Position numbers and translations under genes: made by a program. DNA of 51,017 bases. Source: JARRQB01 sp965368585. Lineage in GTDB: Bacteria > Pseudomonadota > Gammaproteobacteria > Chromatiales > Chromatiaceae. Below are positions 35,366 to 43,949 of the stretch, in pieces. The DNA lies in the NCBI GenBank assembly GCA_965368585.1, contig CBDUNM010000021.1, positions 1-51,017 of the forward strand, written 5' to 3'. How positions within the stretch are numbered: position 1 is the stretch's first letter; the number at the start of each line of letters is the position of its first letter. Below the pieces are notes generated by a model. It did no database searches. It was not told where the DNA came from and saw nothing but the letters and a program-made list of their open reading frames with translations.

Positions 35366-35390
35366 CGTGCGCCCGCGGATCTCGCGCACG
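35366..35390 (-). terminator. hairpin directly after the lipase-like gene
   Basis: CGTGCGC and GCGCACG form a 7-bp stem with an 11-base loop, adjoining the stop codon of the minus-strand lipase-like gene. No T-run follows, so it may be an attenuating or stabilising hairpin between that gene and osmC and not a full terminator. Confidence 0.4.
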
Positions 35391-36266
35391 TCACATTCTG
35401 GTCCCGTTTGCATCCACCGTAGCCGGTTCTTCCAGTAATCTGGCCAGCAGTTGCCCGTCTTGGGCGGTCAACAGATGGCCGGCGGCCATCACCAGCGTTT
35501 GGGCTTTGCCCGCCAGCGCCGGCACCCGGTTCATATCCTGACTCGGCGCCGGTACGACCTGGTCTCCGGCAAATCCAAAAGACGCGCCACGCACCACCGA
35601 GATGTACTCGATATCCGGGTGTTGCTGCAGATTTAGCCAGTAGAGCAAAGTGCCCGGCACCGGCGGCGCCAGATCCGCCAATGCACCGCGCGAGTTTTGC
35701 ACCGCGCGGTATACGTCGTCGCCGACTTTGCGTTTGACGAACCAACGCTTCACCTTCCCGAACAAGCCGCGGTCGTCGGTCGCGTCCATGGCTTGCCAAG
35801 CACGTTCCGTACCCAGATGCGGGGCTGCGATCGTAATCAGCCGCTCGACGTTTCCGGCGCCGTAATTCACCAGCGCAAGACGCGCCACCACACCGCCGGC
35901 CGAGTGACCGATGAGGTCGATCGGGGTCTCCGGGTATCGCTTGGCGATCGCCGCGAGCATGCCGCCCAGGAAACGCGCCTGTTCCGCTAACGGTGCGGTG
36001 GAAGGAAGGCCGGTGGTGAAAAAGGCCCGTTGTCCGATGGCATGGTCGTCGCCGGCTACCAGCTTGACGCCGCGGCGTGTCGATTGCCAATGTCCCGCCG
36101 GTCGCCAGCCTGCTAGCTCCAGCGTCGGCGAAACCCCGGGCTGGCTCCACGATCCGGCACCGCCCATGTAACCGTGCACCAATACTGCAATCCGTGCGGC
36201 GGAAGCGGCAGATGCCAGTCCAATACCCGCGGTCAAGCCAAGAATTAACAATCGAAAATACTTCAT
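35391..36266 (-). CDS. exported alpha/beta hydrolase, triacylglycerol lipase/PGAP1-like
   Basis: This 291-residue protein has a signal peptide (MKYFRLLILGLTAGIGLASA, cleaved near residue 23). It then has the lipase start IAVLVHGYMGGAGSW with the oxyanion HG, the nucleophile elbow IDLIGHSAGGVVARLAL (Ser122), IAAPHLGTERAW, and a late histidine in MAAGHLLTAQDG. The order of motifs fits a lipase/esterase of the LipA/PGAP1-like superfamily acting outside the cytoplasm. The substrate is unknown. A long open frame in another phase (35302-36984 minus) overlaps this gene and is a shadow. Confidence 0.88.
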   Translation of the reverse strand: MKYFRLLILGLTAGIGLASAASAARIAVLVHGYMGGAGSWSQPGVSPTLELAGWRPAGHWQSTRRGVKLVAGDDHAIGQRAFFTTGLPSTAPLAEQARFLGGMLAAIAKRYPETPIDLIGHSAGGVVARLALVNYGAGNVERLITIAAPHLGTERAWQAMDATDDRGLFGKVKRWFVKRKVGDDVYRAVQNSRGALADLAPPVPGTLLYWLNLQQHPDIEYISVVRGASFGFAGDQVVPAPSQDMNRVPALAGKAQTLVMAAGHLLTAQDGQLLARLLEEPATVDANGTRM

Positions 36267-36630
36267 GCAGACTCCGATGGAGCTTGTAGTACGCCGACGG
36301 TGAAATCGTCATCGTTGCGCTGATCATCGCCGCGGACCGTTCGATTCTCCCGCATGGTTTTGGCGGCTGGGTCATCGAAAATTCCCCAGTCAACTTTGCT
36401 ATCAGTCGAATACTAACTCCAAAATGCCGGATCTCCCCGCGTTTTCGGCTTTGGATCCAGCTATAGCCTTTACTCCGCTTGCGGTTATACGCTCGCGCGC
36501 GACAATCGTGGTCGACTTTGCGAGCCGTGCCTTCAATAACCCAGCCGGTGGCCGTTAACCGGATATCCCGTGCCGAAAACGCGGCGTGCGGACCGATAAC
36601 TTGGTTAACCAGAAAGCGGAGCAATGCCTC
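36267..36630. other. intergenic region upstream of the YjfB-like gene
   Basis: About 360 bases between the divergent lipase-like and YjfB-like genes. It should hold both promoters. I see no clear -35/-10 pair, no flagellar sigma-28 motif and no repeats. Confidence 0.45.
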
Positions 36631-36834
36631 ATGACGATTGACGGAGCAACCATGGCAAATCTGGCCGCAAGCGTCGGGCATGCCGCTCAGGCGCGCGACG
36701 CCATCGCCGTCGCGGTGATGAAAAAGGCCATGGACATTGAGGCCGCGCATGCGCAACAGCTCGTCGCCGCGCTGCCTGACGTCTCGTCGGTCAACGATTC
36801 GCTGCTGGGTCGACAGGTCGACGTGAAGGTCTGA
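36631..36834 (+). CDS. YjfB-like putative motility protein
   Basis: This 67-residue protein begins MTIDGATMANLAASVGHAA and continues with a helical AVAVMKKAMDIEAAHAQQLV segment, matching the YjfB family (PF14070). Members are small, often encoded near flagellar or chemotaxis genes, and are called putative motility proteins without a proven role. No flagellar gene is near here. The ATG at 36631 has a GGAG site 9 bases upstream; the frame is open for 15 more codons upstream. It converges with the sulfur oxygenase reductase gene. Confidence 0.8.
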   Translation: MTIDGATMANLAASVGHAAQARDAIAVAVMKKAMDIEAAHAQQLVAALPDVSSVNDSLLGRQVDVKV

Positions 36835-36899
36835 GACCGCGTCTTGCGCCGACGCCCGGTGCGCACCGACGCGCTGCTTCGCCCGCCCGCCGCGCACAG

Positions 36900-37847
36900 C
36901 TATTTTTTGCCTTGCAGGATCTCCCGATAGGTGTGTTCGCGGAACATGCTTTCGGAGATTTTCACGCTCGGGATCTGGGTGCAATTGTTCAGCACCTTGG
37001 TACCGTGGACGAACAGGATTTCGGGTTTGACGTTGACGTGCGGCATGCCGCCCTGCGCCGATTTCAGGTCTTCAAATTCCACCATGACCAGGTATTCCGG
37101 CGGCAAGCTGTACCCTTCCCACACCTCCGCGGCTCGCTTCAGCTTGGTGCCCGAGCTGTCCTTGAGGTCTTCCATCAGGGACTCCACGGTCGCATGGCCG
37201 CTGCCCAGGGTCGATATGCCGATGCGTTTCAGAATCTGGTAGCCGAGCACGCCGCTGGTCTCCTTGAGCATCTCCATGGTCTGGATTTCACCATCCTCGA
37301 ACTCGGATTCCTTGCCGGGCCGGACCTGATGACGCGCCAGTACAGTAACGCTCTCGCCCGAATCGAGCGCGTAGCCCGAGGTGTCGCCATGGTTTTCAAA
37401 GCCCCTTTTCAACATTTGGTTCTTGGATATAAGCTTGGGCAGGCCGCTCTTTACGATGCGGAAAACCGGTTCCTCAGGGCCGTCTAGCAGCATACTGCCG
37501 CACTTCGCGCATGAATCGACCACCACGTCCTCGAAAGTTTCGTGAAACGCTTCGTGGGCTTGCCAGGAATCCCAGTAAGTGAACTGATCGATCCAGACAT
37601 GCGACAACTCGGCGCGCATGTCGGAGCTGGCGGCCCAGCGCATACCCATCGGGCAGGTGCCGACCTGTTTCAGCAGATCGAATCCCCGAAATCCCGGCGT
37701 CAAAGCGGTCGCCAGACACATCTTGGAGCTGGCTTCTTTCATCATGCGCATTAAGTCCGGGTCGTTACGCACCAGGACGCGGTTAACAGCCACGTAGAGA
37801 GGGGATGCGGGTTCGGCGTCGAACAGAGCTTTCAAATCGATATTCAT
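36900..37847 (-). CDS. sor: sulfur oxygenase reductase (SOR)
   Basis: This 315-residue cytoplasmic enzyme should disproportionate elemental sulfur with oxygen to sulfite, thiosulfate and sulfide without external electron donors. Archaeal SOR marks are all present: the persulfide-forming cysteine in CLATALTPGF-RGF (Cys44), the iron ligands His98 and His102 in TYWDSWQAHEAFH, the CxxC pair Cys113/Cys116, and Glu126 in GPEEPVF. The later pair PGKESEFEDGEIQTMEMLKE and LKRIGISTLGSG matches the second half of the ferredoxin-like repeat. The spacing of the iron ligands and the cysteine pair equals that of the Acidianus enzyme with a constant offset. An AAGGAT site precedes the ATG. It appears monocistronic, with no other SOR-linked sulfur genes nearby. 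Confidence 0.92.
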   Translation of the reverse strand: MNIDLKALFDAEPASPLYVAVNRVLVRNDPDLMRMMKEASSKMCLATALTPGFRGFDLLKQVGTCPMGMRWAASSDMRAELSHVWIDQFTYWDSWQAHEAFHETFEDVVVDSCAKCGSMLLDGPEEPVFRIVKSGLPKLISKNQMLKRGFENHGDTSGYALDSGESVTVLARHQVRPGKESEFEDGEIQTMEMLKETSGVLGYQILKRIGISTLGSGHATVESLMEDLKDSSGTKLKRAAEVWEGYSLPPEYLVMVEFEDLKSAQGGMPHVNVKPEILFVHGTKVLNNCTQIPSVKISESMFREHTYREILQGKK

Positions 37848-38455
37848 GGTAGATCCTTGTCTGATTAGGCCATTTCGTATTGAAGGGCGGCGGTCGTGGC
37901 GCTGCTGGGTTCAGCGTACCCCAGACCGATCGATGCGCAGTTGTACCCGCGATTCTACGGACCAACGCTAAGGATTCCAGAGGTAAATTTCAGGTTTAAC
38001 CTCGACAGTCGCCGACGTTCCGGCAATCGACAGGTGCCTTGGTCAGGCGACGCACGGGCACCGTCGAGTCAGGGTTCGAAGTCATTTGCGAAACCGGCGC
38101 GGTCGTCGATAGATGCCAATAACCCAATCGATGCCGGGTTCATCGCGCCAGTGTAGTATGCATATAGTTAAAAAATCGTTAAGGCGCTGCTTGCTCGATA
38201 TTTTTCAAGTCTGAGCGCCGCCGTGCAATGTGCGTGCAGCCAGGTGCTTCTTGACCGCCACCACCGTTGGCGAACGCGACGGCGGTTCGTCTGGTTTGAG
38301 TCAAGTATTGGCTGTAGGGTCGTCGGTGATAGTTATCGAAAATTTTTGATAAAAAACATATAAAGGTTGATGTATCCTATTGGCTCAGCTAAATTTTAGT
38401 AATTATATTCTGAGATCTTTCGCCCAATTCAGTGGCTACGAGGGTGGCGCAAACC
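37848..38455. promoter_or_regulatory. divergent spacer between SOR and the ExeA-like ATPase
   Basis: 608 bases without a gene. The last 120 bases (38340-38420) are strongly AT-rich and probably carry the promoter of the ATPase gene. CTTGAC at 38250 and GTCAAG at 38300 enclose a second pair CCGCC/GGCGG, a possible cruciform or terminator-like fold. I find no TGGCAC-type sigma-54 site with correct spacing on either strand. Confidence 0.45.
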
Positions 38456-40963
38456 ATGTTTGAAGAGTTCTATCACCTTACCGCCAATCCGTTTCGTCTG
38501 ACACCGGACCCGCGCTTCAGCTATGTACACGGTAGCTACGCGATGGCGATTGCGACGGCGGAACGCGCGGTGCAACTCGGCGAAGGTTTCGTGGTTATCA
38601 CCGGGCCCCCTGGTACGGGTAAGACGACGTTTGCCGGGGAATTCGCGGCGCGCCTGAGCGCACAGGGAATACCGGTCGCCAAGGTTTCAAGCACGCAGGT
38701 CGAGGCGGAGGATTTGTTGCGACTGATTGCGTTTGCGTTCGGCCTGGATGCGGAGCGCGGAGGCAAGGCAAGCGTCCAGGCAAATCTCGAGCGCTACCTG
38801 AAACGGCAGCATCGCCTGGGCTTGGCGGCACGGTTGATCATCGACGAAGCGCAGGATCTCAATCCCCGGGCGTTGGAAGAACTGCGGTTGCTCAGCAACC
38901 TCGAAGCGGAGTATGAGCCACTGCTGCAGACACTGCTGGTCGGCCAACCAGGGCTGATCGCGGCGCTGGAACAGCCGGAATGCGATCAGATGCAGCAACG
39001 TGTGGTTGCCAGTTGCGCGTTAAAACCGCTGGATCCTGCGCAGCTGCGCGGATATGTAGCGCACCGTCTGTGCTGCGTCGGTTGGCGCGGTGACCCGAGA
39101 ATCAGCGGGGATGCGCTGCGTCGGCTACATCTTTTTTCGGCGGGAATTCCACGGCGCGTCAACATCGTGATGGCGCGACTGCTGATGCAAGGCGCGGTCG
39201 ACCGCCTGCACGTACTTGATGCGACGGTACTTTCCCAGGTGCTCGAAGGTCTGGAACAGGATCACCTGGCTCCGTGCGGTCGCCAGGACGACCCGCTGGG
39301 CCTCGGTGGAGCGCCCGCGGCGCCTGCATTACCTCCATTGGACGTCAAAACCATCGCGGAGATAGACAATGACGCCGTAGTTACGCCGTCGTCTCACGTG
39401 GCGCCCCCACCTAGCCGGGGATGGCTGTCGCGCTTGGACCCATGGCGCGTTTATCTGGTCGCGATCCGGTCGGCTGCAGATCGCGGCCTCGGTAGGGTCA
39501 AGAGAGTTCTTGGTACCGGGACTTCACCAATCGGCTCACGTAGCAACGCAACTCCAGGCGGAATCGGTATATTGGCGGCGGCGATACCAGCGCGGCTGCT
39601 GCAGGTGTGCAAGAGTGAGCGTCATCGGGCGTCTGCCGATCGGCTGACGTTCGGCCACGCGTCGATAGGTCTCGGCGGGGCCGCGCTGACCGCCCTGATG
39701 GTGGCGTTTGCGGCCAACCAACCCGCAAAGGTGACGGCGGCAGCCGATCTCGGCGCCAACCACGATACCGCCGTCGCACTTGCCGAGGCGGGAGACAGCC
39801 CTGTGGGGCCTCTGCAGGCGTTACCGACGGCGCCTACATCCGCGCGCGGGATGAGGATCGCGGGGATTTCCAAAGATGTCTCCGCAGGTGCGAGCGAAAC
39901 GTCGGGCACAGCGGCGAATACTGCCACCATGCCCGCTCTTGCCGCGAATCCCGAGACAGCGGATTTACCGGTCGAGACGGCAGCTTCCCTCCCAACCGGG
40001 ACGGCGGCGACCGGGGATCCGCGAGCGATCGACGACGGCGACGCAAGCGCTATTGCGCGGGACGACTCCGGTCGCGGGCCGGACGCGTTGCTTACCTTCA
40101 GGCCAGTTGAACCCGTAGCGTCGGACGACGCCGTTGGGGTGTCTTCCACTAAGGCGCCAACGAACAAGGCCGATGTCGCGGCCGTCTATATGACCCGGGA
40201 CGACTTCGTGGATGGTACTGTTTTTCCGGAGGAGCAGCCTGAAGCGGTGCTCGCGCACGTCGATGTCGACGCGTCGCCCGCCACTGCGATCGGTTCCGTA
40301 CCGGAGTTCTCCGGTGCCGAGCGGGTCAAACTGCTGTCCCTGTCTCGTGACATCGAATTCGAACTGCAAGACAACCTAGAAGGGGTTGAAATACCGCCCG
40401 CCGCTGAGCCAAAGCCGACGCGGGTGGCCAAGCCGAAACTCGCAGTCAAGCCTAAGGCTAAACCGGCGGCGAAGACCGGCCCCGCAAAGACCGCAATGAC
40501 CGATAAGCCCGATACCATCACCCGGTGGTTGGCGCGCGCGGACCGCGCGATGACGCGCAATCGCCTGACTCTGCCCAAACACGACAATGCGCACCTCTAC
40601 TACCTCAAAGTGCTCGCGAAAGACCCGCATAATCGGCATGCCTTGGCGGGAGTTGCAGAAATCCTGCGAGCCTATCATGAGATGGCGAGAGCCAGAATCG
40701 ACATCGATAACCTGGCGTCGGCACAGCAAATGGTGGAGCGCGGTTTGAGCGTCGATGCGAATGATCGGTCGTTGCTCAGCATACGGGATGAAATAAACGC
40801 TAGGCGGTCGAAAAAACGCGTCGTCAGTCAACTGTACACGCCGCAGCCCCCCGTCGCGCAATTACCCAAACCAGCGGAAAAACCACGCAGCGAAGCTGCA
40901 ATCTGGGGTAATGCGTCGAATGTGAGCGACTCGCTTCAACAGTGGTTTTCGTATACGCAATAG
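38456..40963 (+). CDS. ExeA/GspA-type AAA ATPase with membrane segment and C-terminal helical module
   Basis: This 835-residue protein starts MFEEFYHLTANPFRLTPDP, the ExeA/GspA/MshM hallmark also seen in exosortase-associated ATPases. Its Walker A is GPPGTGKTT (near residue 48), Walker B is LIIDEAQD, and LLVGQPGL follows. The AAA part ends near residue 280. A membrane segment (GLGGAALTALMVAFAAN) lies at about residues 402-420. A long low-complexity acidic/Ala-rich stretch follows, then a Lys/Pro-rich linker and, at about residues 690-790, a helical module (RNRLTLPKHDNAHLYYLKVL, then HALAGVAEILRAYHEMA). Family ATPases are usually 260-550 residues, so the extension is unusual. GspA-type proteins help assemble secretin complexes in the cell wall. 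The same C-terminal module occurs in the TIR protein nearby. Confidence 0.85.
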   Translation: MFEEFYHLTANPFRLTPDPRFSYVHGSYAMAIATAERAVQLGEGFVVITGPPGTGKTTFAGEFAARLSAQGIPVAKVSSTQVEAEDLLRLIAFAFGLDAERGGKASVQANLERYLKRQHRLGLAARLIIDEAQDLNPRALEELRLLSNLEAEYEPLLQTLLVGQPGLIAALEQPECDQMQQRVVASCALKPLDPAQLRGYVAHRLCCVGWRGDPRISGDALRRLHLFSAGIPRRVNIVMARLLMQGAVDRLHVLDATVLSQVLEGLEQDHLAPCGRQDDPLGLGGAPAAPALPPLDVKTIAEIDNDAVVTPSSHVAPPPSRGWLSRLDPWRVYLVAIRSAADRGLGRVKRVLGTGTSPIGSRSNATPGGIGILAAAIPARLLQVCKSERHRASADRLTFGHASIGLGGAALTALMVAFAANQPAKVTAAADLGANHDTAVALAEAGDSPVGPLQALPTAPTSARGMRIAGISKDVSAGASETSGTAANTATMPALAANPETADLPVETAASLPTGTAATGDPRAIDDGDASAIARDDSGRGPDALLTFRPVEPVASDDAVGVSSTKAPTNKADVAAVYMTRDDFVDGTVFPEEQPEAVLAHVDVDASPATAIGSVPEFSGAERVKLLSLSRDIEFELQDNLEGVEIPPAAEPKPTRVAKPKLAVKPKAKPAAKTGPAKTAMTDKPDTITRWLARADRAMTRNRLTLPKHDNAHLYYLKVLAKDPHNRHALAGVAEILRAYHEMARARIDIDNLASAQQMVERGLSVDANDRSLLSIRDEINARRSKKRVVSQLYTPQPPVAQLPKPAEKPRSEAAIWGNASNVSDSLQQWFSYTQ

Positions 40964-41178
40964 GGGTATACCGTTCATAAACGCTCCGATGCCGGAAGCG
41001 ACCGGACGGTGGCGAACGCTCACACGCCGAATCCAAACCAACGCGAAGCTGCGAGCAGGACAGGAGAACCGAACGGTAGTGCAACTTGCTATACTGCGCG
41101 CGGTGCCAGGACGCGACCCTGAACAACCGCGGCCAGGATCCGAAACTTACTTCTCAGACGACCGGTTGAGACTGATCG

Positions 41179-41838
41179 ATGATACAAAGACGCCCGCTTG
41201 CATTGCTGCTGCTCCTACTGACCATTATGCTCACGGCTTGCCAGACCGCGTACTACTCGACCATGGAGAAGTTCGGTGTCGAGAAGCGGGATATTCTGGT
41301 CGATCGTGTGGAAGATGCCCGCGACGCTCAGGAAGAAGCCAAGCAGCAGTTCGAATCGGCGCTGGAGGAGTTTATCGCCGTGACCGACTACCGGGGCGGT
41401 GAGTTGGAGGATCAGTACAAGAACCTCAAAGCAGAGTACGAAGACAGTGCAGAACGCGCCGAAGAAGTCAGCGACCGCATCAATGCAGTGGAACGCGTTT
41501 CCGTGGCATTGTTCAAGGAATGGGAGGCAGAACTCGAGCGCTACAGTGACGCTGATTTACGACGCGCCAGCGCAGATCAGCTCAAGACCACCAAAGTAGG
41601 TTATGGTCAGCTAATACGGGCCATGCGGCGCGCCGAGGCAAAAATCGAACCGGTGTTGCGCGCCTTCGAAGACCGCGTCTTGTTTCTTAAACACAATCTG
41701 AACGCGCGTGCCATCGCGTCGCTCAAGAGCAACCGCGCCGCAGTGGAATCTGATATCCAGGCGTTGGTGCAGGATATGAACAAATCGATTGCCGAAGCCG
41801 ATCGGTTCGTGAAATCAATGTCGACTACCGGCAGTTGA
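41179..41838 (+). CDS. DUF2959 lipoprotein
   Basis: This 219-residue protein has a lipoprotein signal (LALLLLLLTIMLTAC, Cys at residue 21) and then the DUF2959 pattern: AYYSTMEKFGVEKRDILVDR, ARDAQEEAKQQFESALEEF, YKNLKAEYEDSAERAEEVSD and FLKHNLNARAIASLKS. It is largely coiled-coil. The function of the family is unknown; its members are predicted outer-membrane-anchored periplasmic proteins. The gene lies 215 bases after the ATPase gene on the same strand and converges with a small membrane protein. Confidence 0.92.
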   Translation: MIQRRPLALLLLLLTIMLTACQTAYYSTMEKFGVEKRDILVDRVEDARDAQEEAKQQFESALEEFIAVTDYRGGELEDQYKNLKAEYEDSAERAEEVSDRINAVERVSVALFKEWEAELERYSDADLRRASADQLKTTKVGYGQLIRAMRRAEAKIEPVLRAFEDRVLFLKHNLNARAIASLKSNRAAVESDIQALVQDMNKSIAEADRFVKSMSTTGS

Positions 41839-41847
41839 CGCCGTGGG

Positions 41848-42171
41848 CTAGTGTCCTGCAATCACGTATCCGGACACGCCGCACAGGATGCACAGGACAA
41901 GCAGAACACTGGCCGACTGCTTCCAGTTTGCGAAATTCAACATCAGCGGATTGCGACGAGGCAGTGCTACGGCGAGCACGGCGAACAACAGGAGTATGCC
42001 CGACACCACGTAGAGAATGACTTGTATGTGTTCTTTTTTCAGTTGCGTCGATCCCGAAACCCCTCCGCCGATAATTTCGAACTTGTTTTCCGCCAGGGCG
42101 GGATCCAAAAACAACAGCATTGCGGTGAAGACTATGCTGTGAGCGACGATGTTGCGGATTAACTGGTACAT
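41848..42171 (-). CDS. small membrane protein, unknown function
   Basis: This 107-residue protein has a likely cleaved or uncleaved N-terminal signal (HSIVFTAMLLFLDPALA), a short polar part, and two further hydrophobic helices (VILYVVSGILLLFAVLAVAL and SVLLVLCILCGVSGYVIA). I recognise no family. It is 75 bases downstream of the TIR gene on the same strand, so it may be the third gene of that unit. Composition and the even helix pattern support a real gene. Confidence 0.7.
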   Translation of the reverse strand: MYQLIRNIVAHSIVFTAMLLFLDPALAENKFEIIGGGVSGSTQLKKEHIQVILYVVSGILLLFAVLAVALPRRNPLMLNFANWKQSASVLLVLCILCGVSGYVIAGH

Positions 42172-42246
42172 ACTGGGTTGATTTTGCCGGAGAATCGTTA
42201 GTCGCGTATCGGCGCTGACCGTAGAATCCTGAGTCGAAAACGATTT

Positions 42247-43767
42247 CTAGCGGCCACATTGCGATTCGCACTGCCGAAACCCTTCGGCGCAATCGGAGCC
42301 GTTTGGCGAACGGCGTGTTTCACAGTCCCGACGGGCCAGTTCGATGCAGCGCTGCGCCTGTCCTTCGCATTCTGATTTGACACTATGCGTGCCCCAGACA
42401 AGGAGTTTGTGAGTGTCGTTCAGGCAAGCGTCGGCTTCCCGTGCGCATTGCGCTTCGCGCGGTGCGAAACAGTGTTCCTCAGTGGGCTGTCGTCGGGTGT
42501 TTTCGCATCGCTCCCGTTCCTGGTTACAGCGACGCAGACAATCCGGATCGATGAAAACTTCCGGGCGTTCATCGGCGGGTGGGTTGGCAAGTGCCGTCGC
42601 GAGTTCGTCGATTCTCAGCTGTAGCTCCTCGAATGCCGGTTCGCCGGGAGCGACTTCACGGGCGCGTGCCAGAAACGTGCGCGCCCGCTCGGGTTGCTCG
42701 CTGGCGATGGCCCTTTCCGACAATTCCAGATAACGACGCGCGATCCGACGCACGCCGGCAATCGCATCAGGGTGGCCCGGCTCAAGCGTGAGAATTTCCT
42801 GAAAGCGCATGTAGGCGTTGTTGCCTGCGGGAAGCGTTAACCTGGATTCGGCGATGAGCTGTTCCGCTTCGCTGAGCAGTCTCGATATACGCGCCTCCAG
42901 CGCCGCTTCCGGGTCTGCCTGTCCCGACGCGGCAGGTCGCGCCGGTTCGATAGCCGTTACTGGTTCCGCAGGTGCAGTCCGAGGCGGACGCGGATCGGGG
43001 AGGCGCTGGTCGTGGGTATTGGCTTCGAACTGCTCAGGAGCCTCTTGCGGGGGCATCGGGACGGAAAATTCGACCGGTGGCGGGGTTGCCCTGGCAGCCG
43101 GGTCTTGGGGTACTATCGCCGGTATCAAGTTGTCGCCACGGTCACGGTAGTGCCAAAGCAGGCCGCCCAGAATCACAGACATAATCGCAAGCGTGACGAT
43201 AACCGCCGTGACTTTTCTCGTTCCCGTAGAAGACGCTTCGGCTCCCGGACCCTTCGCGCTGGAAGCGCGCATTCGTTCGACCGGCTCGAACTCGGGTGGC
43301 GCATCGGCTTCGATCAATGGCGCGATGATCTCGATCAGCCGCCCGCTATCGAACTCCCACCGGCTGTCACTGATCTCGAATGCATGCAGTCGCGACAGCG
43401 CCGCAATCTCTTTGGGCAGATCGCTTTCATTGGGCATCTTGGCGTTTTGTACCAGTACCGGAATAACCCGGATATTACGGGTTATCGCGGCCTTGATTTC
43501 GAGTCGGACAAAATCGTGCGGGTCGTCGATACGGGGTCTTTCGTCGGGATCCTTGACCGACGACCAGCGCGGCCCGATCAGCGCCAGTATCGCGCCGCAT
43601 GCGCCGATCTCGCGATTGATCGACGCCACGAAGTCAAGCCCTGGTTGCAGGGTTTCGATATCCATGAAAACCCGCTCTTTACCGAAGCGCTTGGCCAGGT
43701 CATCGTACAACCGCCCGGCGTATCCGGAGGTATCTTCACGGCGGTAACTGATGAAGACTGCGGACAT
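42247..43767 (-). CDS. membrane-anchored TIR-domain protein with helical module and 12-cysteine tail
   Basis: This 506-residue protein has an N-terminal TIR domain (residues 1-150) with FISYRREDTSGYAGRLYDDL, VFMDIETLQPG and Glu90 in FVRLEIKAAI, which aligns with the catalytic glutamate of NAD-cleaving TIR proteins. After a linker, a single membrane helix lies at about residues 186-205. A Pro-rich stretch, a helical module at residues 292-392 (ESRLTLPAGNNAYMRFQEIL) and a tail (410-506) with 12 cysteines follow. The tail would be outside the cytoplasm and could form six disulfides. I chose ATG 43767, with a GAGGAT site; the upstream extension is unrelated. TIR domains act in signalling or NAD depletion. 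The fusion suggests a sensor, but no ligand is known. Confidence 0.85.
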   Translation of the reverse strand: MSAVFISYRREDTSGYAGRLYDDLAKRFGKERVFMDIETLQPGLDFVASINREIGACGAILALIGPRWSSVKDPDERPRIDDPHDFVRLEIKAAITRNIRVIPVLVQNAKMPNESDLPKEIAALSRLHAFEISDSRWEFDSGRLIEIIAPLIEADAPPEFEPVERMRASSAKGPGAEASSTGTRKVTAVIVTLAIMSVILGGLLWHYRDRGDNLIPAIVPQDPAARATPPPVEFSVPMPPQEAPEQFEANTHDQRLPDPRPPRTAPAEPVTAIEPARPAASGQADPEAALEARISRLLSEAEQLIAESRLTLPAGNNAYMRFQEILTLEPGHPDAIAGVRRIARRYLELSERAIASEQPERARTFLARAREVAPGEPAFEELQLRIDELATALANPPADERPEVFIDPDCLRRCNQERERCENTRRQPTEEHCFAPREAQCAREADACLNDTHKLLVWGTHSVKSECEGQAQRCIELARRDCETRRSPNGSDCAEGFRQCESQCGR

Positions 43768-43949
43768 GGCTGATCCTCGAAAGGCCCCTGGAGCGTTTAC
43801 GGTGTTGCGGCGGTCGGCGAACGAACCGCAACGGCTAATGTTCGATAGAACAATAGCAGCAAGATCACCGTCCGGCGGAATCCGGAAACGGTGCAGCACC
43901 TAATCTCCTCGCATCGGTTAAAGATGCAAAAAACCTTTAGCTCACGACA

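Noticed and set aside
35302..36984. Long open frame of 560 codons on the minus strand
   Set aside because: It overlaps the lipase-like gene in another phase; the translation is Arg/His-rich and low in family features, while the overlapping gene has a signal peptide and catalytic motifs. High GC produces such shadows.
38025..38045. Reverse-strand GGCAC and TTGCC upstream of SOR as a sigma-54 promoter
   Set aside because: Spacing is 14 bases instead of 12 and the -24 element lacks the leading T.
42385..43773. Plus-strand frames (up to 253 codons) opposite the TIR gene
   Set aside because: They are antisense shadows; the minus strand shows a clear TIR domain, membrane helix and cysteine-rich tail.
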